A stretch of DNA of 64,000 bases. It comes from Sorangium cellulosum So0157-2 (lineage in GTDB: Bacteria; Myxococcota_A; Polyangia; Polyangiales; Polyangiaceae). Positions 16,601-25,877 of this stretch are shown here, piece by piece (the stretch's first letter is position 1; every line of letters begins with the position of its first letter). Both the position numbers and the translations under genes were made by a program. Below the pieces are notes generated by a model. That model was given only the letters and a program-made list of their open reading frames with translations. It made no database searches and had not been told where the DNA came from. The stretch lies in NCBI RefSeq assembly GCF_000418325.1, contig NC_021658.1:1798001-1862000 (forward strand), read 5' to 3'.

Positions 16601-17236
16601 ATGAAGGCGCATCGCGTCCGCGCGGGCGATTGCTTCACCAGCATCGCCTACGAGAACGGGTTCTTCTGGCAGACGCTCTGGGATCACCCGGAGAACCGGG
16701 CGCTCCGCGAGCTCCGGAGGGACCCGTTCACGCTGGTCCCCGGCGCCGACAAGGTGGTCGTGCCGGATCCGCGGCCCAAGGAGGAGAGCTGCCAGACCGC
16801 GAAGGTGCACACCTTCCGGCGGCGCGGGGTCCCGGCCAAGCTCAGGATCCGGCTCCTCGATCACGAGGGCAGGCCCCGCGCGAACGAGGAGTACTTCCTC
16901 GAGGTCGACGGCGAGCTCCGCCCGAACGACAAGAAGGCCGACGGCGACGGGCGCATCGAGGAGTTCATTCCCAACAACGCCAGGCAGGCGCGGCTCTTCC
17001 TGTCCGGCGGAGAGGAGGTCGTCACGATCGCGCTCGGCTACCTCCAGCCCTCGGACGAGATCCGCGGCGTCCAGTCTCGCCTCGCCAACCTGGGCTTTTA
17101 TCACGGTGAGGTCGACGGGCAGCGGAGCCCCGCCTTCGCCGGCGCGCTGGCCCGCTTCCGGGCCGCGCACGACCTCGACGAGTCGCTGCCGGAGGACGAC
17201 ACCTTCCAGGAGATCGAGCGCAGGCACGAGGAGTGA
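16601..17236 (+). CDS. LysM-like/peptidoglycan-binding T6SS accessory protein
   Basis: 211 residues. The N-terminus 'HRVRAGDCFTSIAYENG' resembles a LysM-like motif. A carboxypeptidase-regulatory-like beta domain follows ('KLRIRLLDHEGRPRANEEYFLEVDG', about 75-150), then a PG_binding_1 segment ('IRGVQSRLANLGFYHGEVDG', about 155-205). This arrangement is frequent next to vgrG/PAAR cargo genes. ATG at 16601 follows GGAGGCGGGG; the GTG at 16589 is rejected. It ends 13 bp before the next gene, so the two are probably co-transcribed, suggesting it is an adaptor for the 816-residue protein. Confidence 0.72.
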   Translation: MKAHRVRAGDCFTSIAYENGFFWQTLWDHPENRALRELRRDPFTLVPGADKVVVPDPRPKEESCQTAKVHTFRRRGVPAKLRIRLLDHEGRPRANEEYFLEVDGELRPNDKKADGDGRIEEFIPNNARQARLFLSGGEEVVTIALGYLQPSDEIRGVQSRLANLGFYHGEVDGQRSPAFAGALARFRAAHDLDESLPEDDTFQEIERRHEE

Positions 17237-17249
17237 GGAGGGGCGCGCC

Positions 17250-19700
17250 GTGCACGTCTACTGGACCGAGATCACGATCACCGACGCCGACGCGGGCACC
17301 TCCGTCACCGGCAACGAGGCCAGGAACAAGGTCAGCACCGAGCTGTCGAGGCCGCGCGACCACAAGGGCCTGCTGATCGTCGGAGGGGACGGCGAGACGA
17401 CGCCCGCGAGCGTCGTCTATCACGGCAAGACCGTGAGCAGCGAGCTGCTGCTGATCGTCCTCCGGTCGATCGCCGCGGGGCTCGGCAAGAACTGGCGGTT
17501 CGTCTACAAGGAGAGCCGCAGCGTCAAGCGCGTCACCGAGATCTACGACCGTTACAAGGCGGAGGCCCACGCCGAGCGGGAAGGGCAGAACGCGCTGCGC
17601 AGGCCGGTCCCGGCTTACGTGATCATCGGCGACGGCACGGCCGCGACGGTCGACCACACGACGCTGCGGCAGAGCGCGTGGGGCAAGGCCCGGGTCGCCC
17701 CGGCGGAGATCCTGCACGTCGGGTTCGAGGACCCCTGGAGCCATTACAACCAGCACAAGATGGGGCAGTTCCCCCAGCTGCTCGGCCTGCCGGGGGTCGC
17801 GCAGCGGCCTCTGCTCGGCGGGCCGAACGAGGACGGGAAAGAGGACGTCACCGGGCCGCGCGACTCGACGAGGTTCGCCGCGGACACGCGGGCCGAGCGG
17901 TCGCGGCTCGCGGAGCACGTGCGCGCGCACAAGCGGATGTTGATCGCGACCGCCTACGGCCCGGCGGTGCGCCCGCTGGAGCTGATCCGCCTCGCCATGT
18001 GCGTCCTCGCCATCGTGCCGCGCGGGGTGAATGCCCTCCACGACAGCGCCCGAGGCGCCATCCTCCGGGAGGGCATCGACGAGGGCGAGCTCGATTTCAT
18101 GCTCCGCTGGCCGTACCCGGACGATTTCCCGCGCTACCGGCTGCTCCTCGCCGACACGACGGCGCGCCTCTGCTGGCTCTACGCCGACAAGATCGATATC
18201 TGCACCGGCGCCGGCAAGCCGCGCGCCGTGGACGAGACGATGGTCACGTCGGAGCTCTACGAGGCCGTGCGCACCCGGCTCTGGGAGCCGGTCGAGCGCT
18301 GGGACGACGCGAAGAAGCGGCGGGCCATCCTCTCCGGGACCGAGGGGCTCTATCGAGAGACCGACTGGACCGTCGGCGAGCGCTACTGCGTGATGGGCGG
18401 GGGCGGGGTCGGCGTCAACATGGTGGAGCGCGCCGAGGAGACGGACAAATGGATCGACTGGCTTGCGACGAAGACGCTCCACGAGTCGTTCCCCATCGGC
18501 CGCAACGACATCCTGCTCAAGCACCCGGCCGCCAGCGCGAGCGAGCGGCGCGGCCAGCCGATGTTGATGGATGACTTCGCCTATGGGCGCAACGATCAGC
18601 TCGCGGTCATCCTGCCCGCGGCGCGAAAGTGGCGCTTCGGCCAGGGGTGCGATCTCGACCGGGTCGAGGCGGCCGCGCCGCGGCTCCGGGTCACCTTCAA
18701 GCAGAGCCCCGACGCGAAGTACGACAAGGTGCCGAACGCGCCCCAGATGAGCAAGCAGCCCATCCCCGCGCTGATCCGCGATCACGACGAGCAGGTGTCC
18801 GACCTCGAGGACGGCGCCTTCAAGTTCTACGACAGCTATGCGCGCCCGCAGGCGATCCAGGATCCCAGGAGCTACGATCGGGTGATCCGCTGCGCGGGGC
18901 AGGACATCCGCGAGGTGGGGCAAGCCGAGAAGATCGCGGCCATGCTGGAGCTCGTCCCCCTCGTGTCCCCCGCCGACGGCCGGATGGTCGGGCTCCAGAC
19001 CAAGGACGAGTCCGTGCGCGTGCTCGGCGCCGCCGCCACCGGCAACGCCGCGCTGGTGAGCGCCGAGGACGCCGCGGTCCAGAAGATGCGCGCGTACCAC
19101 GAGACGCTCCCGGCGCAGGGGCGGATCATCTTCGTGGGGTTCGTCTTCTCCGCCCTCAACGTGGCGGAGGCCAATCGCTACTTCGATCCTGGCAACGGCA
19201 AGGCCCCGAACACGAACGTGAACACCATGTCCCAGAAGGAGCTCGAGGCCTTCCTCGGGGACGTCGATCTCGCGCGGAGGATCATCGAGGTCCGGAAGAA
19301 GACGCAGAGCGGGTATGTGACGCTCGACGAGCTGAAGAAGGCGCTCGTCCGCCACGCGCTCGGCCAGGCGGAGCCGCTGCCCCAGGGGTGGGAGGGCAAG
19401 TACGACGGCTGGAAGAGCTTCGACAAGACGCTGAACAAACTGCCCCACAACATCGCGAAGCAGGTGGGCGACGACGAGGTCCTGGCCAACAAGATCGCGG
19501 AGGCGCGAGAGGCGGTGAGGCGAACCGACCGCGCGCTCTTCGACGATGTCTGGAAGAACCGCGAGGCGCTCAAGGCGAAGATCAAGGGCGAGCTCACGAA
19601 GATGGCCGCGTTCGCGCGGACGGGCTGGAAGCCGTCCTGGGACGCGCCGATCGCGAAGCTCACCACCCAGTACCGACCGGCGGACGAGCTCGTGTACTGA
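17250..19700 (+). CDS. Large protein with FAD- and NAD(P)-binding-like motifs, T6SS-associated, function unknown
   Basis: 816 residues from GTG at 17250 (GAGGAGGGG upstream). 'YVIIGDGTAATVDH' (123-136) looks like an FAD-type GxGxxA Rossmann strand, and 'CVMGGGGVGVNMVE' (380-393) like a second dinucleotide-binding motif, with 'ILHVGFEDPWSHYNQHKMGQ' between them as in two-domain flavoproteins. Around 655-700, 'NVNTMSQKELEAF … RRIIEVRKK' resembles a ComEA-like helix-hairpin-helix. The C-terminal 100 residues are Lys-rich and helical. No signal peptide. Operon position after a PG-binding accessory protein suggests a T6SS cargo or effector. I do not recognise a named family. Confidence 0.6.
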   Translation: MHVYWTEITITDADAGTSVTGNEARNKVSTELSRPRDHKGLLIVGGDGETTPASVVYHGKTVSSELLLIVLRSIAAGLGKNWRFVYKESRSVKRVTEIYDRYKAEAHAEREGQNALRRPVPAYVIIGDGTAATVDHTTLRQSAWGKARVAPAEILHVGFEDPWSHYNQHKMGQFPQLLGLPGVAQRPLLGGPNEDGKEDVTGPRDSTRFAADTRAERSRLAEHVRAHKRMLIATAYGPAVRPLELIRLAMCVLAIVPRGVNALHDSARGAILREGIDEGELDFMLRWPYPDDFPRYRLLLADTTARLCWLYADKIDICTGAGKPRAVDETMVTSELYEAVRTRLWEPVERWDDAKKRRAILSGTEGLYRETDWTVGERYCVMGGGGVGVNMVERAEETDKWIDWLATKTLHESFPIGRNDILLKHPAASASERRGQPMLMDDFAYGRNDQLAVILPAARKWRFGQGCDLDRVEAAAPRLRVTFKQSPDAKYDKVPNAPQMSKQPIPALIRDHDEQVSDLEDGAFKFYDSYARPQAIQDPRSYDRVIRCAGQDIREVGQAEKIAAMLELVPLVSPADGRMVGLQTKDESVRVLGAAATGNAALVSAEDAAVQKMRAYHETLPAQGRIIFVGFVFSALNVAEANRYFDPGNGKAPNTNVNTMSQKELEAFLGDVDLARRIIEVRKKTQSGYVTLDELKKALVRHALGQAEPLPQGWEGKYDGWKSFDKTLNKLPHNIAKQVGDDEVLANKIAEAREAVRRTDRALFDDVWKNREALKAKIKGELTKMAAFARTGWKPSWDAPIAKLTTQYRPADELVY

Positions 19701-20489
19701 TCAGCCGGGCATGCGCAGCCGGTCCGGCACCACCTCGAGCAGCGTGCGCGCCTCGGTGTGGAGCCAGCGCAGCGCGCCGAACTTCGCCTCCAGCGCGCGG
19801 CCCTCGGGCGGGAGCCAGCGGTCGACGATGACGCCTTGATCGTGGCCCTGGTGCTCCGAGGGGTCGAAGGGGTTGTTGATGAAGCCCACGTAGCCGAGGG
19901 CGGGGAGGCGCCGCGACGCCGCGAGCGCCTCCGCGCCGCGGCGCGTGACGCGGTTGTTGCCGATCCAGAGCCAGCGCAGCTCGGCGAGGTGCGGCGACGC
20001 CGCGAGGCGCTCCACGTCGTCGTCGGTGAGGCCCACCCGGTCGAGCCGGAGCGAGCGGACGCCGGCCAGGCGCGGCGACGCGAAGAGCTCCTCGGCCGCG
20101 TCGCCGAGCGCGTCGATCGTCAGGTGGCGGATCGGCGCGAGCGCGAGGAGCGCGCCCGCGTGCCGCAGGAAGGCGCGGGCGTCGAGGGTGACGAGCTCGA
20201 CGAAGCCGCGGTCGAAGACGGGATCGCGCGCCTCCGGCGGCAACGCGGCGATCCACGCGGCGCGGTGGGCCTCCTCGAGGTCGCGGGCCTCGCACGAGAG
20301 GCGGAAGTGGCGATCCGGCTCGGCGGCCTCGTCGGTCGCGAGGAGCGCGATCTGCGCGCGGATGAAGCTGCCCCGCGCCTCGACGGCCGGGTCGTCCTGG
20401 TCGTCGCAAAAGGCGGCGTACGCGAGCCGCGGCGCGTCGGCGTCCGGCGCGGCGAGGACATCGCGGAGGAGATCGGCTTCGGTGGCCAC
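19701..20489 (-). CDS. TIGR02996 repeat-companion protein with leucine-rich repeats
   Basis: 262 residues. The N-terminus 'ATEADLLRDVLAAPDADAPRLAYAAFCDDQDDPAVEARGSFIRAQ' is the TIGR02996 'repeat-companion' domain known from myxobacteria and planctomycetes. It is followed by four to five leucine-rich units ('IRHLTIDALG', 'VRSLRLDRVG', 'LRWLWIGNN'). Probably a cytosolic protein-protein interaction module. The GTG start at 20489 gives the family N-terminus. Its stop directly abuts the stop of the 816-residue gene, with no spacer. Its position suggests an immunity or regulatory partner, but that is inference. Confidence 0.8.
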   Translation of the reverse strand: MATEADLLRDVLAAPDADAPRLAYAAFCDDQDDPAVEARGSFIRAQIALLATDEAAEPDRHFRLSCEARDLEEAHRAAWIAALPPEARDPVFDRGFVELVTLDARAFLRHAGALLALAPIRHLTIDALGDAAEELFASPRLAGVRSLRLDRVGLTDDDVERLAASPHLAELRWLWIGNNRVTRRGAEALAASRRLPALGYVGFINNPFDPSEHQGHDQGVIVDRWLPPEGRALEAKFGALRWLHTEARTLLEVVPDRLRMPG

Positions 20490-20506
20490 CGCGCGAGTCT
20501 ACGCGG

Positions 20507-21070
20507 TCAACCCACGCGCTCCCAGGCCTCCTGGTCGAGCGCCGGGAAGGTGACGAGGCACGTGCCCGCGTCGATGCCGTCGAGCCGGGCGCGGCCCTCG
20601 TGGTCGAGCGAGCCTTCCCGGATCGAGCCGTCGGGCAGCTCGACCCGGTAGCGCTCGTGCGGGATGGGCATGTCGTCCTCGCCGATGAGGCGGATCTCGA
20701 CCCAGGTGAGCTCGGTCCTCGGCGCGCGCGGGACGGCGTCGGCGGGCGCCTGGTCGTCGGCGCTGGCCTCGTCGCCGCCGTAGGATGGCAGCCAGGGGAG
20801 GGGAGCCTCGCGGAGCCGCACGCGGCCGCTCAGCAGCAGCCGGCCGAGCGCGCCGAGCACGTCCGCGTCGGCCAGGCGGCGGACGGCGCTCGCGGGCGCG
20901 GCGTCGTCGAGCAGCCGCCGGAGCGCCGGGCGGTTCTGCGGCTCCGCGAAGAGCTGGCGCAGCCACACGGCCTCCCTCGCGCGATCGCCGAGCCGGTCGG
21001 CGCCGCCCTCACGGCCGGCGGCGAGCTCGATGGCGAAGCGCCGCGGACCCAGCGATAGCAGCCGCTTCAA
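20507..21070 (-). CDS. T6SS-associated cargo/adaptor protein with beta-sandwich C-terminus
   Basis: 187 residues. The C-terminal 70 residues ('LTWVEIRLIGEDDMPIPHERYRVELPDG … GTCLVTFPALDQEAWE') match a carboxypeptidase-regulatory-like tail seen on VgrG- and PAAR-linked proteins in myxobacteria. The N-terminal 110 residues are helical and unrecognised. The start is the TTG at 21070: AGGAG lies 9 bases upstream, whereas the longer frame has no ribosome site. It lies in a minus-strand run DUF2169 → this gene → TIGR02996 protein, with spacers of 100 and 17 bp, so probably one operon. Confidence 0.6.
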   Translation of the reverse strand: MKRLLSLGPRRFAIELAAGREGGADRLGDRAREAVWLRQLFAEPQNRPALRRLLDDAAPASAVRRLADADVLGALGRLLLSGRVRLREAPLPWLPSYGGDEASADDQAPADAVPRAPRTELTWVEIRLIGEDDMPIPHERYRVELPDGSIREGSLDHEGRARLDGIDAGTCLVTFPALDQEAWERVG

Positions 21071-21170
21071 AGCACCATGCTCCTTCCCGGGCTCGCGCGA
21101 GCGTATCAGCCCGCCCTCGCGCAAGGAAGGCCCCGAGGCGAGGGGCGATCCGAGGCCGGGCGCGCGATCG

Positions 21171-22421
21171 TCACGGGAAGGCGCCCGCTTCGGTCATGGC
21201 GGAGAGGAACGCGTCGCCGAGGCCCGCGGGATCGGCGGAGAGCTCCGCGTCCAGGAGCGGCGGGGCCGCGGCGATGGGCCCCGCGGGGGCAGCGGGGGCG
21301 GGCGAGAGGAGCGGCGCGGGCGCGGGTGGGATGAGCGGCGCGGGCGCGGCCGGAGGGAGCTCGGGCCGAGCCTCGAACGGCGTGGCCGGCCTGCGCACGT
21401 GCGCGCTCAGCGGCTCCACGGTGCCTGCGAGCGGATGATCCTCGACGTCGGTCACCACCAGCGCTGCCTGGGTCGGCAGCGGCAGCGTGGCGCGCGAGGG
21501 CGCTGCGGGGAGCGGCGCCGTTCGCCCCGCCTCCCGCGCCTCCTGCGCGAAGGGGTCGACCCACGGCAGCGCCTCGCCCGGCAGCTCCACGCCGGCCACG
21601 ACCCGGAGCGCCTCGAGATCCTCCTCGCCCACGGCCGCGTACCCTCGCCACACGACCGAGCAGCACCGCCGATCCGCGTCGATCTGCAGCGTGTCGGCGC
21701 GCAGGGACAGCGCCGCTCCCTCCCGCGGCGCCCGCTCCTCGCGCCGGTAGAGCCGCGCGACGCCCCGCGCGCCCGCGAGCTGCGTCCGCAGCCGCGGGCG
21801 CTGCGCGACGATGCCCCCCAGCACCACCCACTCGTCGCCGAGCAGCCGCTCCAGCCGCTGCTCGGCCGGCGCCGCCTGGAAGTACCCCCAGTCGAGCCCG
21901 TCGGGCACCTCCAGCGCCACGCCCTCGAGCCGCCTGGGATCCGCCGCCCCGAGCAGCGCCTCGCGCCGTGGCCAGCGGCGCGACAGCGGCCCCATCCCGT
22001 CCACCCGCACGCGCCGCTGGCCCTCGCTCCCCTGCGCGCTCCCGTCGAGCGTCACGCAACGGTCGAGCCGCAGGGTTCCCTCCTGCACCACGGCCAGCCG
22101 GACCTGGATCTCCCCCGCGACCGTCGGAGCCACGCCTGCGTGTCCGGTCAGCAGCACGTCCACCTCGGGCAGGTAGGGCGCCAGATCCCCCGCCGAGCGC
22201 AGCCCCACGCCCGAGGGATCCGGCACCTCGTCGGGCACGATCGGGTCCGGCTCACCGAGCGTCATCGCGCCCTCGGCCACGAGCCCGAACGTCGCCTTGA
22301 CGACCGCGGTCACGTACCGCTGCCCCCGCAGCCGCCAGACCAGCGTCGCGGCCGAGGCGCGGCCGAGCGGCGTTATCGCGACAGGCCATCGAGCGGAGCG
22401 CACGGTCCATGGCAGTACCAC
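21171..22421 (-). CDS. DUF2169-domain T6SS accessory protein
   Basis: 416 residues if the GTG at 22421 is used ('VVLPWTVRSARWPVAITPLG…'). The N-terminal 300 residues match DUF2169 ('VVKATFGLVAEGAMTLGEPDPI', 'EVDVLLTGHAG', 'FQAAPAEQRLERLLGDEWVVLGGI'), a family adjacent to PAAR/VgrG and thought to help load effectors. Here it is extended by an Ala/Pro-rich tail of about 100 residues, unlike the shorter paralogue at 33042-34067. The start is uncertain: the frame is open for 95 more codons upstream with no ATG near the domain. First gene of the three-gene minus-strand run. Confidence 0.75.
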   Translation of the reverse strand: MVLPWTVRSARWPVAITPLGRASAATLVWRLRGQRYVTAVVKATFGLVAEGAMTLGEPDPIVPDEVPDPSGVGLRSAGDLAPYLPEVDVLLTGHAGVAPTVAGEIQVRLAVVQEGTLRLDRCVTLDGSAQGSEGQRRVRVDGMGPLSRRWPRREALLGAADPRRLEGVALEVPDGLDWGYFQAAPAEQRLERLLGDEWVVLGGIVAQRPRLRTQLAGARGVARLYRREERAPREGAALSLRADTLQIDADRRCCSVVWRGYAAVGEEDLEALRVVAGVELPGEALPWVDPFAQEAREAGRTAPLPAAPSRATLPLPTQAALVVTDVEDHPLAGTVEPLSAHVRRPATPFEARPELPPAAPAPLIPPAPAPLLSPAPAAPAGPIAAAPPLLDAELSADPAGLGDAFLSAMTEAGAFP

Positions 22422-22937
22422 GGCGCGTCGTCCCGAGGCGAGGGCGATGCGCGGCGCGGAGAGGCCGCCGTGAGCGAGGCGGCGGCGCGCTGGCAGCCGG
22501 GTCGAAAATCCGGCCGCGATAGCGCCCGCGTCCCTCGATGAAGCGCTGCGTCCCTGCGTGACGAGCGCGCTGCCGCATGTGCCCCCCGCGCGGAGGCGGA
22601 GCGATGCCGTCCTTGGAGCGGCGCTCACCTGCGCGCGCTGCGGGCCCAGCCGAGGCGCTGGCCTGCGGCGACGTGGTGCAGATCTGAAGCTCGAGACGTC
22701 TGGCACTCTCGTTGCTCGTGGCCCCCGCGAGAATCGGAGCGCGATGAGGGGCTATCCGGAAGCGCCGAGCTTTCGGTGACGAGGAACGCGCGCTCGTCGT
22801 GGACCGGCGGCGTCAAGGCCGGGCTCGCGGCCCCACACGGGCTGGATGGTACGGGGCACTGAACCGAGAGAATGAAACATCGAATTATATCGGCCTCAGA
22901 CCATTTCGATTCGACATCATACCTGCGAGGTTCGAGC
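22422..22937. other. Intergenic region with sigma54-type promoter
   Basis: 516 bp between the divergent DUF2169 and SBBP/vWD genes. It contains the -24/-12 sequence at 22701-22716 and lower GC at 22870-22935 before the start codon. No further gene is supportable. Confidence 0.6.
22701..22716 (+). promoter_or_regulatory. Sigma54 (-24/-12) promoter
   Basis: TGGCAC-N5-TTGCT matches the RpoN consensus (TGGCACN5TTGCW) at every fixed position, with the invariant GG and GC dinucleotides correctly spaced by 10 bp. It faces the SBBP/vWD gene, giving a leader of about 210 nt. A sigma54 activator gene lies in this window at 46982-48811, though a link is only a possibility. Confidence 0.6.
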
Positions 22938-25877
22938 ATGAAACGATTTCATTGTGAGACGCTCTCCGTGTGCATCCTGGCAGCAGGCGTCGCCGCTTGC
23001 GGCGGCTCGACCGGCGATCCTCTGCCGGTGGGCGCGAGAGGCCCCCAGCCCGACCAGGCTGCGCCGATCTCCTCCGGGGACGACGGCGCCGGAGCGGAGG
23101 GGGATGATCTCGCCCCCGGCGGAGCGCTGAACGACGATACGAGCGCGACCGAGGAGGAGCTGAGGCCCAAGGAGGACGACTCCCCCCTGTCCACCCTCCC
23201 GTTCGACCCCACGGGGGGAGATCGCCCGAAGGGCCGCCCGCTCCCCTTGCAGAACGTGACCTGCCCGAGCTTCGAGGGGTTCACGTGGCATGACGAGACG
23301 CCCACGGCCGGCGCGGACCTCGGGAACGCGGTCGCCGCGTCCTGCGACGCCGTCTACCAGGTCGGGTCCACCACCGGGGCCATCTCGGGCGAGGTGAGCA
23401 GCGGCGGGAGCGACGCCTTCGTCCGCAAGGTCGGGCAGGACGGGAACCTCGTGTGGGGCGCGCAGATCGGCACGTCGGCGAACGACCAGGCGACGGGCGT
23501 CGCCGTCTCCTCGGCCCAGTGCCCCGCGAGCGGCAACGCGTCGGTCTACGTGGTCGGCCACACGAGCGGCGCGATCGAGGCCGGCCAGCACAAGGGATCT
23601 TCGGACGCCTTCCTCGTCAAGCTGAACGCAAACGGGACCGAGGCCTGGCGGCGCCAGCTCGGTACGGCCGCGGTGGATCAAGCGTGGTCCGTGGCCCACG
23701 CACCCGATGGCAGCGTCTACGTGGTGGGCTCCACGGGCGGGAATCTCGCCGGGGTGAGCCCGCCGCCGACGAGCGGCACCACGTCGCTGTTCGTGGCGAA
23801 GTACTCGCCGAGCGGCGATCACGTCTGGACCAGGCAGCTCGGCGTGAACAACAAGACGACCATCGCGCGCAGCGTCTCCGTCGGCGCCGATGGGCAGGTC
23901 TACGTCGCCGGTTACACCACCGGCGCGCTGGCGGGCCAGCCGTACGCGGGCGGCAGCGCTGACGCCTTTGTCGCCCGCTACAGCGACAGCGGTGCTCTGG
24001 GCGGGGTGGCCCTCCTCGGCACGAACCTCCAGGACCAGGCGTTCAGCCTGACCACCGCCGTGGAGTCGGGTCAGACCGTCGTCTACGTCTCCGGCACGAC
24101 GAACGGGAACTTCCCCTCGTATACGTCTTCGACGACGTATGACGCCTTCCTCGCCAAGCTGGACGCGAGCCTCACGACGCAATGGATCCGGCAGACATCG
24201 GCGAGCGAGAACGTCTCCGCGACGTCGGTGGCCGTCGTCGGTGGCTCCGTCGTGTTGACCGGCCAGACCGCCCGCGACCTCGACTCCGACGCGCCCCTCG
24301 GGAGCGCGGACATGTACCTGCGCGAGTACAGCGCGGCGGGGGCACACCTGCGCACCGAGTACATCGGCACGAACGCGATGGAGGCGGGACAAGGCGTCGC
24401 CGTCGATCCGAGGGGCAACGTCTTCCTGACGGGCAGGACGGACGCGCCGTTCTGCGGTCACTCCTTCGGCGGCGGTGGCAGCGACGCCCTCCTCGTCAAG
24501 GTCATGAAGGGGTGCCGCGTGGACACCCCGGAGCCGTCCTGCAAGCCCGCCACGTGCAACGGAGACCCCCATTACGTCAGCTTCGATCGTGTCGCGTTCG
24601 ACTTCCAGGGGGAGGGCGACTTCGTGCTGGCGACCAGCGCGGCCACGCCCGATCTGGAGATCCAGATCCGGCAGTGCCCCGTGTCCCCGGGCGTCTCGAC
24701 CGGCCGGGCCGTGGGCGCGCGCATCGCGGGCGATCTCGTGGAGTTCCACGCGAACGGCGCGCTTTACGTGAACGGGCAGCCGACGACGGTGCCGTCGAGC
24801 GGCGCGCTCGCGCTCGCCGGCGGCGGCAGCGTCTACCCGTCCGCGAGCGGCAGGATCGTGCTGGCCTGGCCGACGGGAGAGCGGCTGGCGCTGCGTCCGA
24901 GGAGCTATTCCCTGGGCTTGTACCTGGACACGCTCTTCCTCGTCCCGCCGGCCAGCGTGGGCAAGATGGTCGGCCTCTTCGGGAACGCCGATGACGACCC
25001 CACCAACGAGTTCATGATGGCCCGGGACGGCAGCGCGCTGAGCAGCGCGCTGACGTTCTTCGAGATGTACCAGGACACGAACAGCTACGTGGACGTCTGG
25101 CGGGTGGGCGCCGCCCAGGGCGACGTCGCGCTCATCCAGGAGGGCACGCCGTGCGGCGGTCCGGCCGGTCCCGGGCAGCCGGTGTGGCTCAACACCCTGA
25201 CCCCCGCGCAGCGGGCCGCGGGCGAGCAGGCCTGCGCCGGCATCGCCGACGAGGTCATCCGGCAGACGTGCATCCTCGACGTGGGCCTCACCGGCGACAC
25301 GAGCTTCGCGGAATCGGCCGAGGAGGCCGCCGCGGATCTCGCGAGCCACGGGCAGGGCGGGCCGGTCATCAACAGCCCCCGCAGCGTCTACTTCAACAAC
25401 TTCACCGGATCCATCGGCGCGGAGTGGGAATCGATCGTCACCAGCGTCACCCCGCTCGGAGACCGCACCTTCCTGGGGCAGTTCGGCAACGAGACGGCGC
25501 ACCTGACGCTCGACGATCTCGCCCCCCACACCGAGCTGACCGTCAGCTTCGACCTCTACCTCATCAACGCCTGGGACGGCGATGGGCCCTTGGGTCCCAG
25601 CGTCTGGACCGCCTCCGCGGACGGCGTCGAGCTGCTCAGCGAGACCTTCTCCAACACCCTGAGCTCCCAGAGCTATCCGCTCGACGGGAGCCTGGCCGGG
25701 TCGGGAGCGCTCGAGGTGAACACCCTCGCCTATCCGTACGGCGACTCCGTGTACCGCATGAAGCTGGTCTTCCCGCACTCCGCGCCCGACCTCGCGCTCG
25801 ACCTGTCTGCGACCGGGCTGACCGGCCTGTTCGATGAGGGCTGGGGCGTGACCAACATCGAGGTCCAGGGGCGCTGA
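22938..25877 (+). CDS. Large SBBP beta-propeller / von Willebrand type-D lipoprotein
   Basis: 979 residues from the ATG at 22938, which gives a lipoprotein signal (GVAAC). Domains: acidic linker (about 25-110); seven or more SBBP propeller repeats ('DAFVRKVGQDGNLVWGAQIGT', 'VYVVGSTGG', about 110-530); a vWD domain beginning 'CNGDPHYVSFDRVAFDFQGEGDF' (about 535-720) and ending 'VGLFGNADDDPTNEFM'; and a C-terminal beta-sandwich (about 830-979, 'SVYFNNFTGSIGAEW'). It is a surface adhesin-like or matrix protein, non-catalytic by motif. A sigma54-type promoter lies upstream. Its 3' end is overlapped antisense by the next gene's tail. Confidence 0.85.
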   Translation: MKRFHCETLSVCILAAGVAACGGSTGDPLPVGARGPQPDQAAPISSGDDGAGAEGDDLAPGGALNDDTSATEEELRPKEDDSPLSTLPFDPTGGDRPKGRPLPLQNVTCPSFEGFTWHDETPTAGADLGNAVAASCDAVYQVGSTTGAISGEVSSGGSDAFVRKVGQDGNLVWGAQIGTSANDQATGVAVSSAQCPASGNASVYVVGHTSGAIEAGQHKGSSDAFLVKLNANGTEAWRRQLGTAAVDQAWSVAHAPDGSVYVVGSTGGNLAGVSPPPTSGTTSLFVAKYSPSGDHVWTRQLGVNNKTTIARSVSVGADGQVYVAGYTTGALAGQPYAGGSADAFVARYSDSGALGGVALLGTNLQDQAFSLTTAVESGQTVVYVSGTTNGNFPSYTSSTTYDAFLAKLDASLTTQWIRQTSASENVSATSVAVVGGSVVLTGQTARDLDSDAPLGSADMYLREYSAAGAHLRTEYIGTNAMEAGQGVAVDPRGNVFLTGRTDAPFCGHSFGGGGSDALLVKVMKGCRVDTPEPSCKPATCNGDPHYVSFDRVAFDFQGEGDFVLATSAATPDLEIQIRQCPVSPGVSTGRAVGARIAGDLVEFHANGALYVNGQPTTVPSSGALALAGGGSVYPSASGRIVLAWPTGERLALRPRSYSLGLYLDTLFLVPPASVGKMVGLFGNADDDPTNEFMMARDGSALSSALTFFEMYQDTNSYVDVWRVGAAQGDVALIQEGTPCGGPAGPGQPVWLNTLTPAQRAAGEQACAGIADEVIRQTCILDVGLTGDTSFAESAEEAAADLASHGQGGPVINSPRSVYFNNFTGSIGAEWESIVTSVTPLGDRTFLGQFGNETAHLTLDDLAPHTELTVSFDLYLINAWDGDGPLGPSVWTASADGVELLSETFSNTLSSQSYPLDGSLAGSGALEVNTLAYPYGDSVYRMKLVFPHSAPDLALDLSATGLTGLFDEGWGVTNIEVQGR

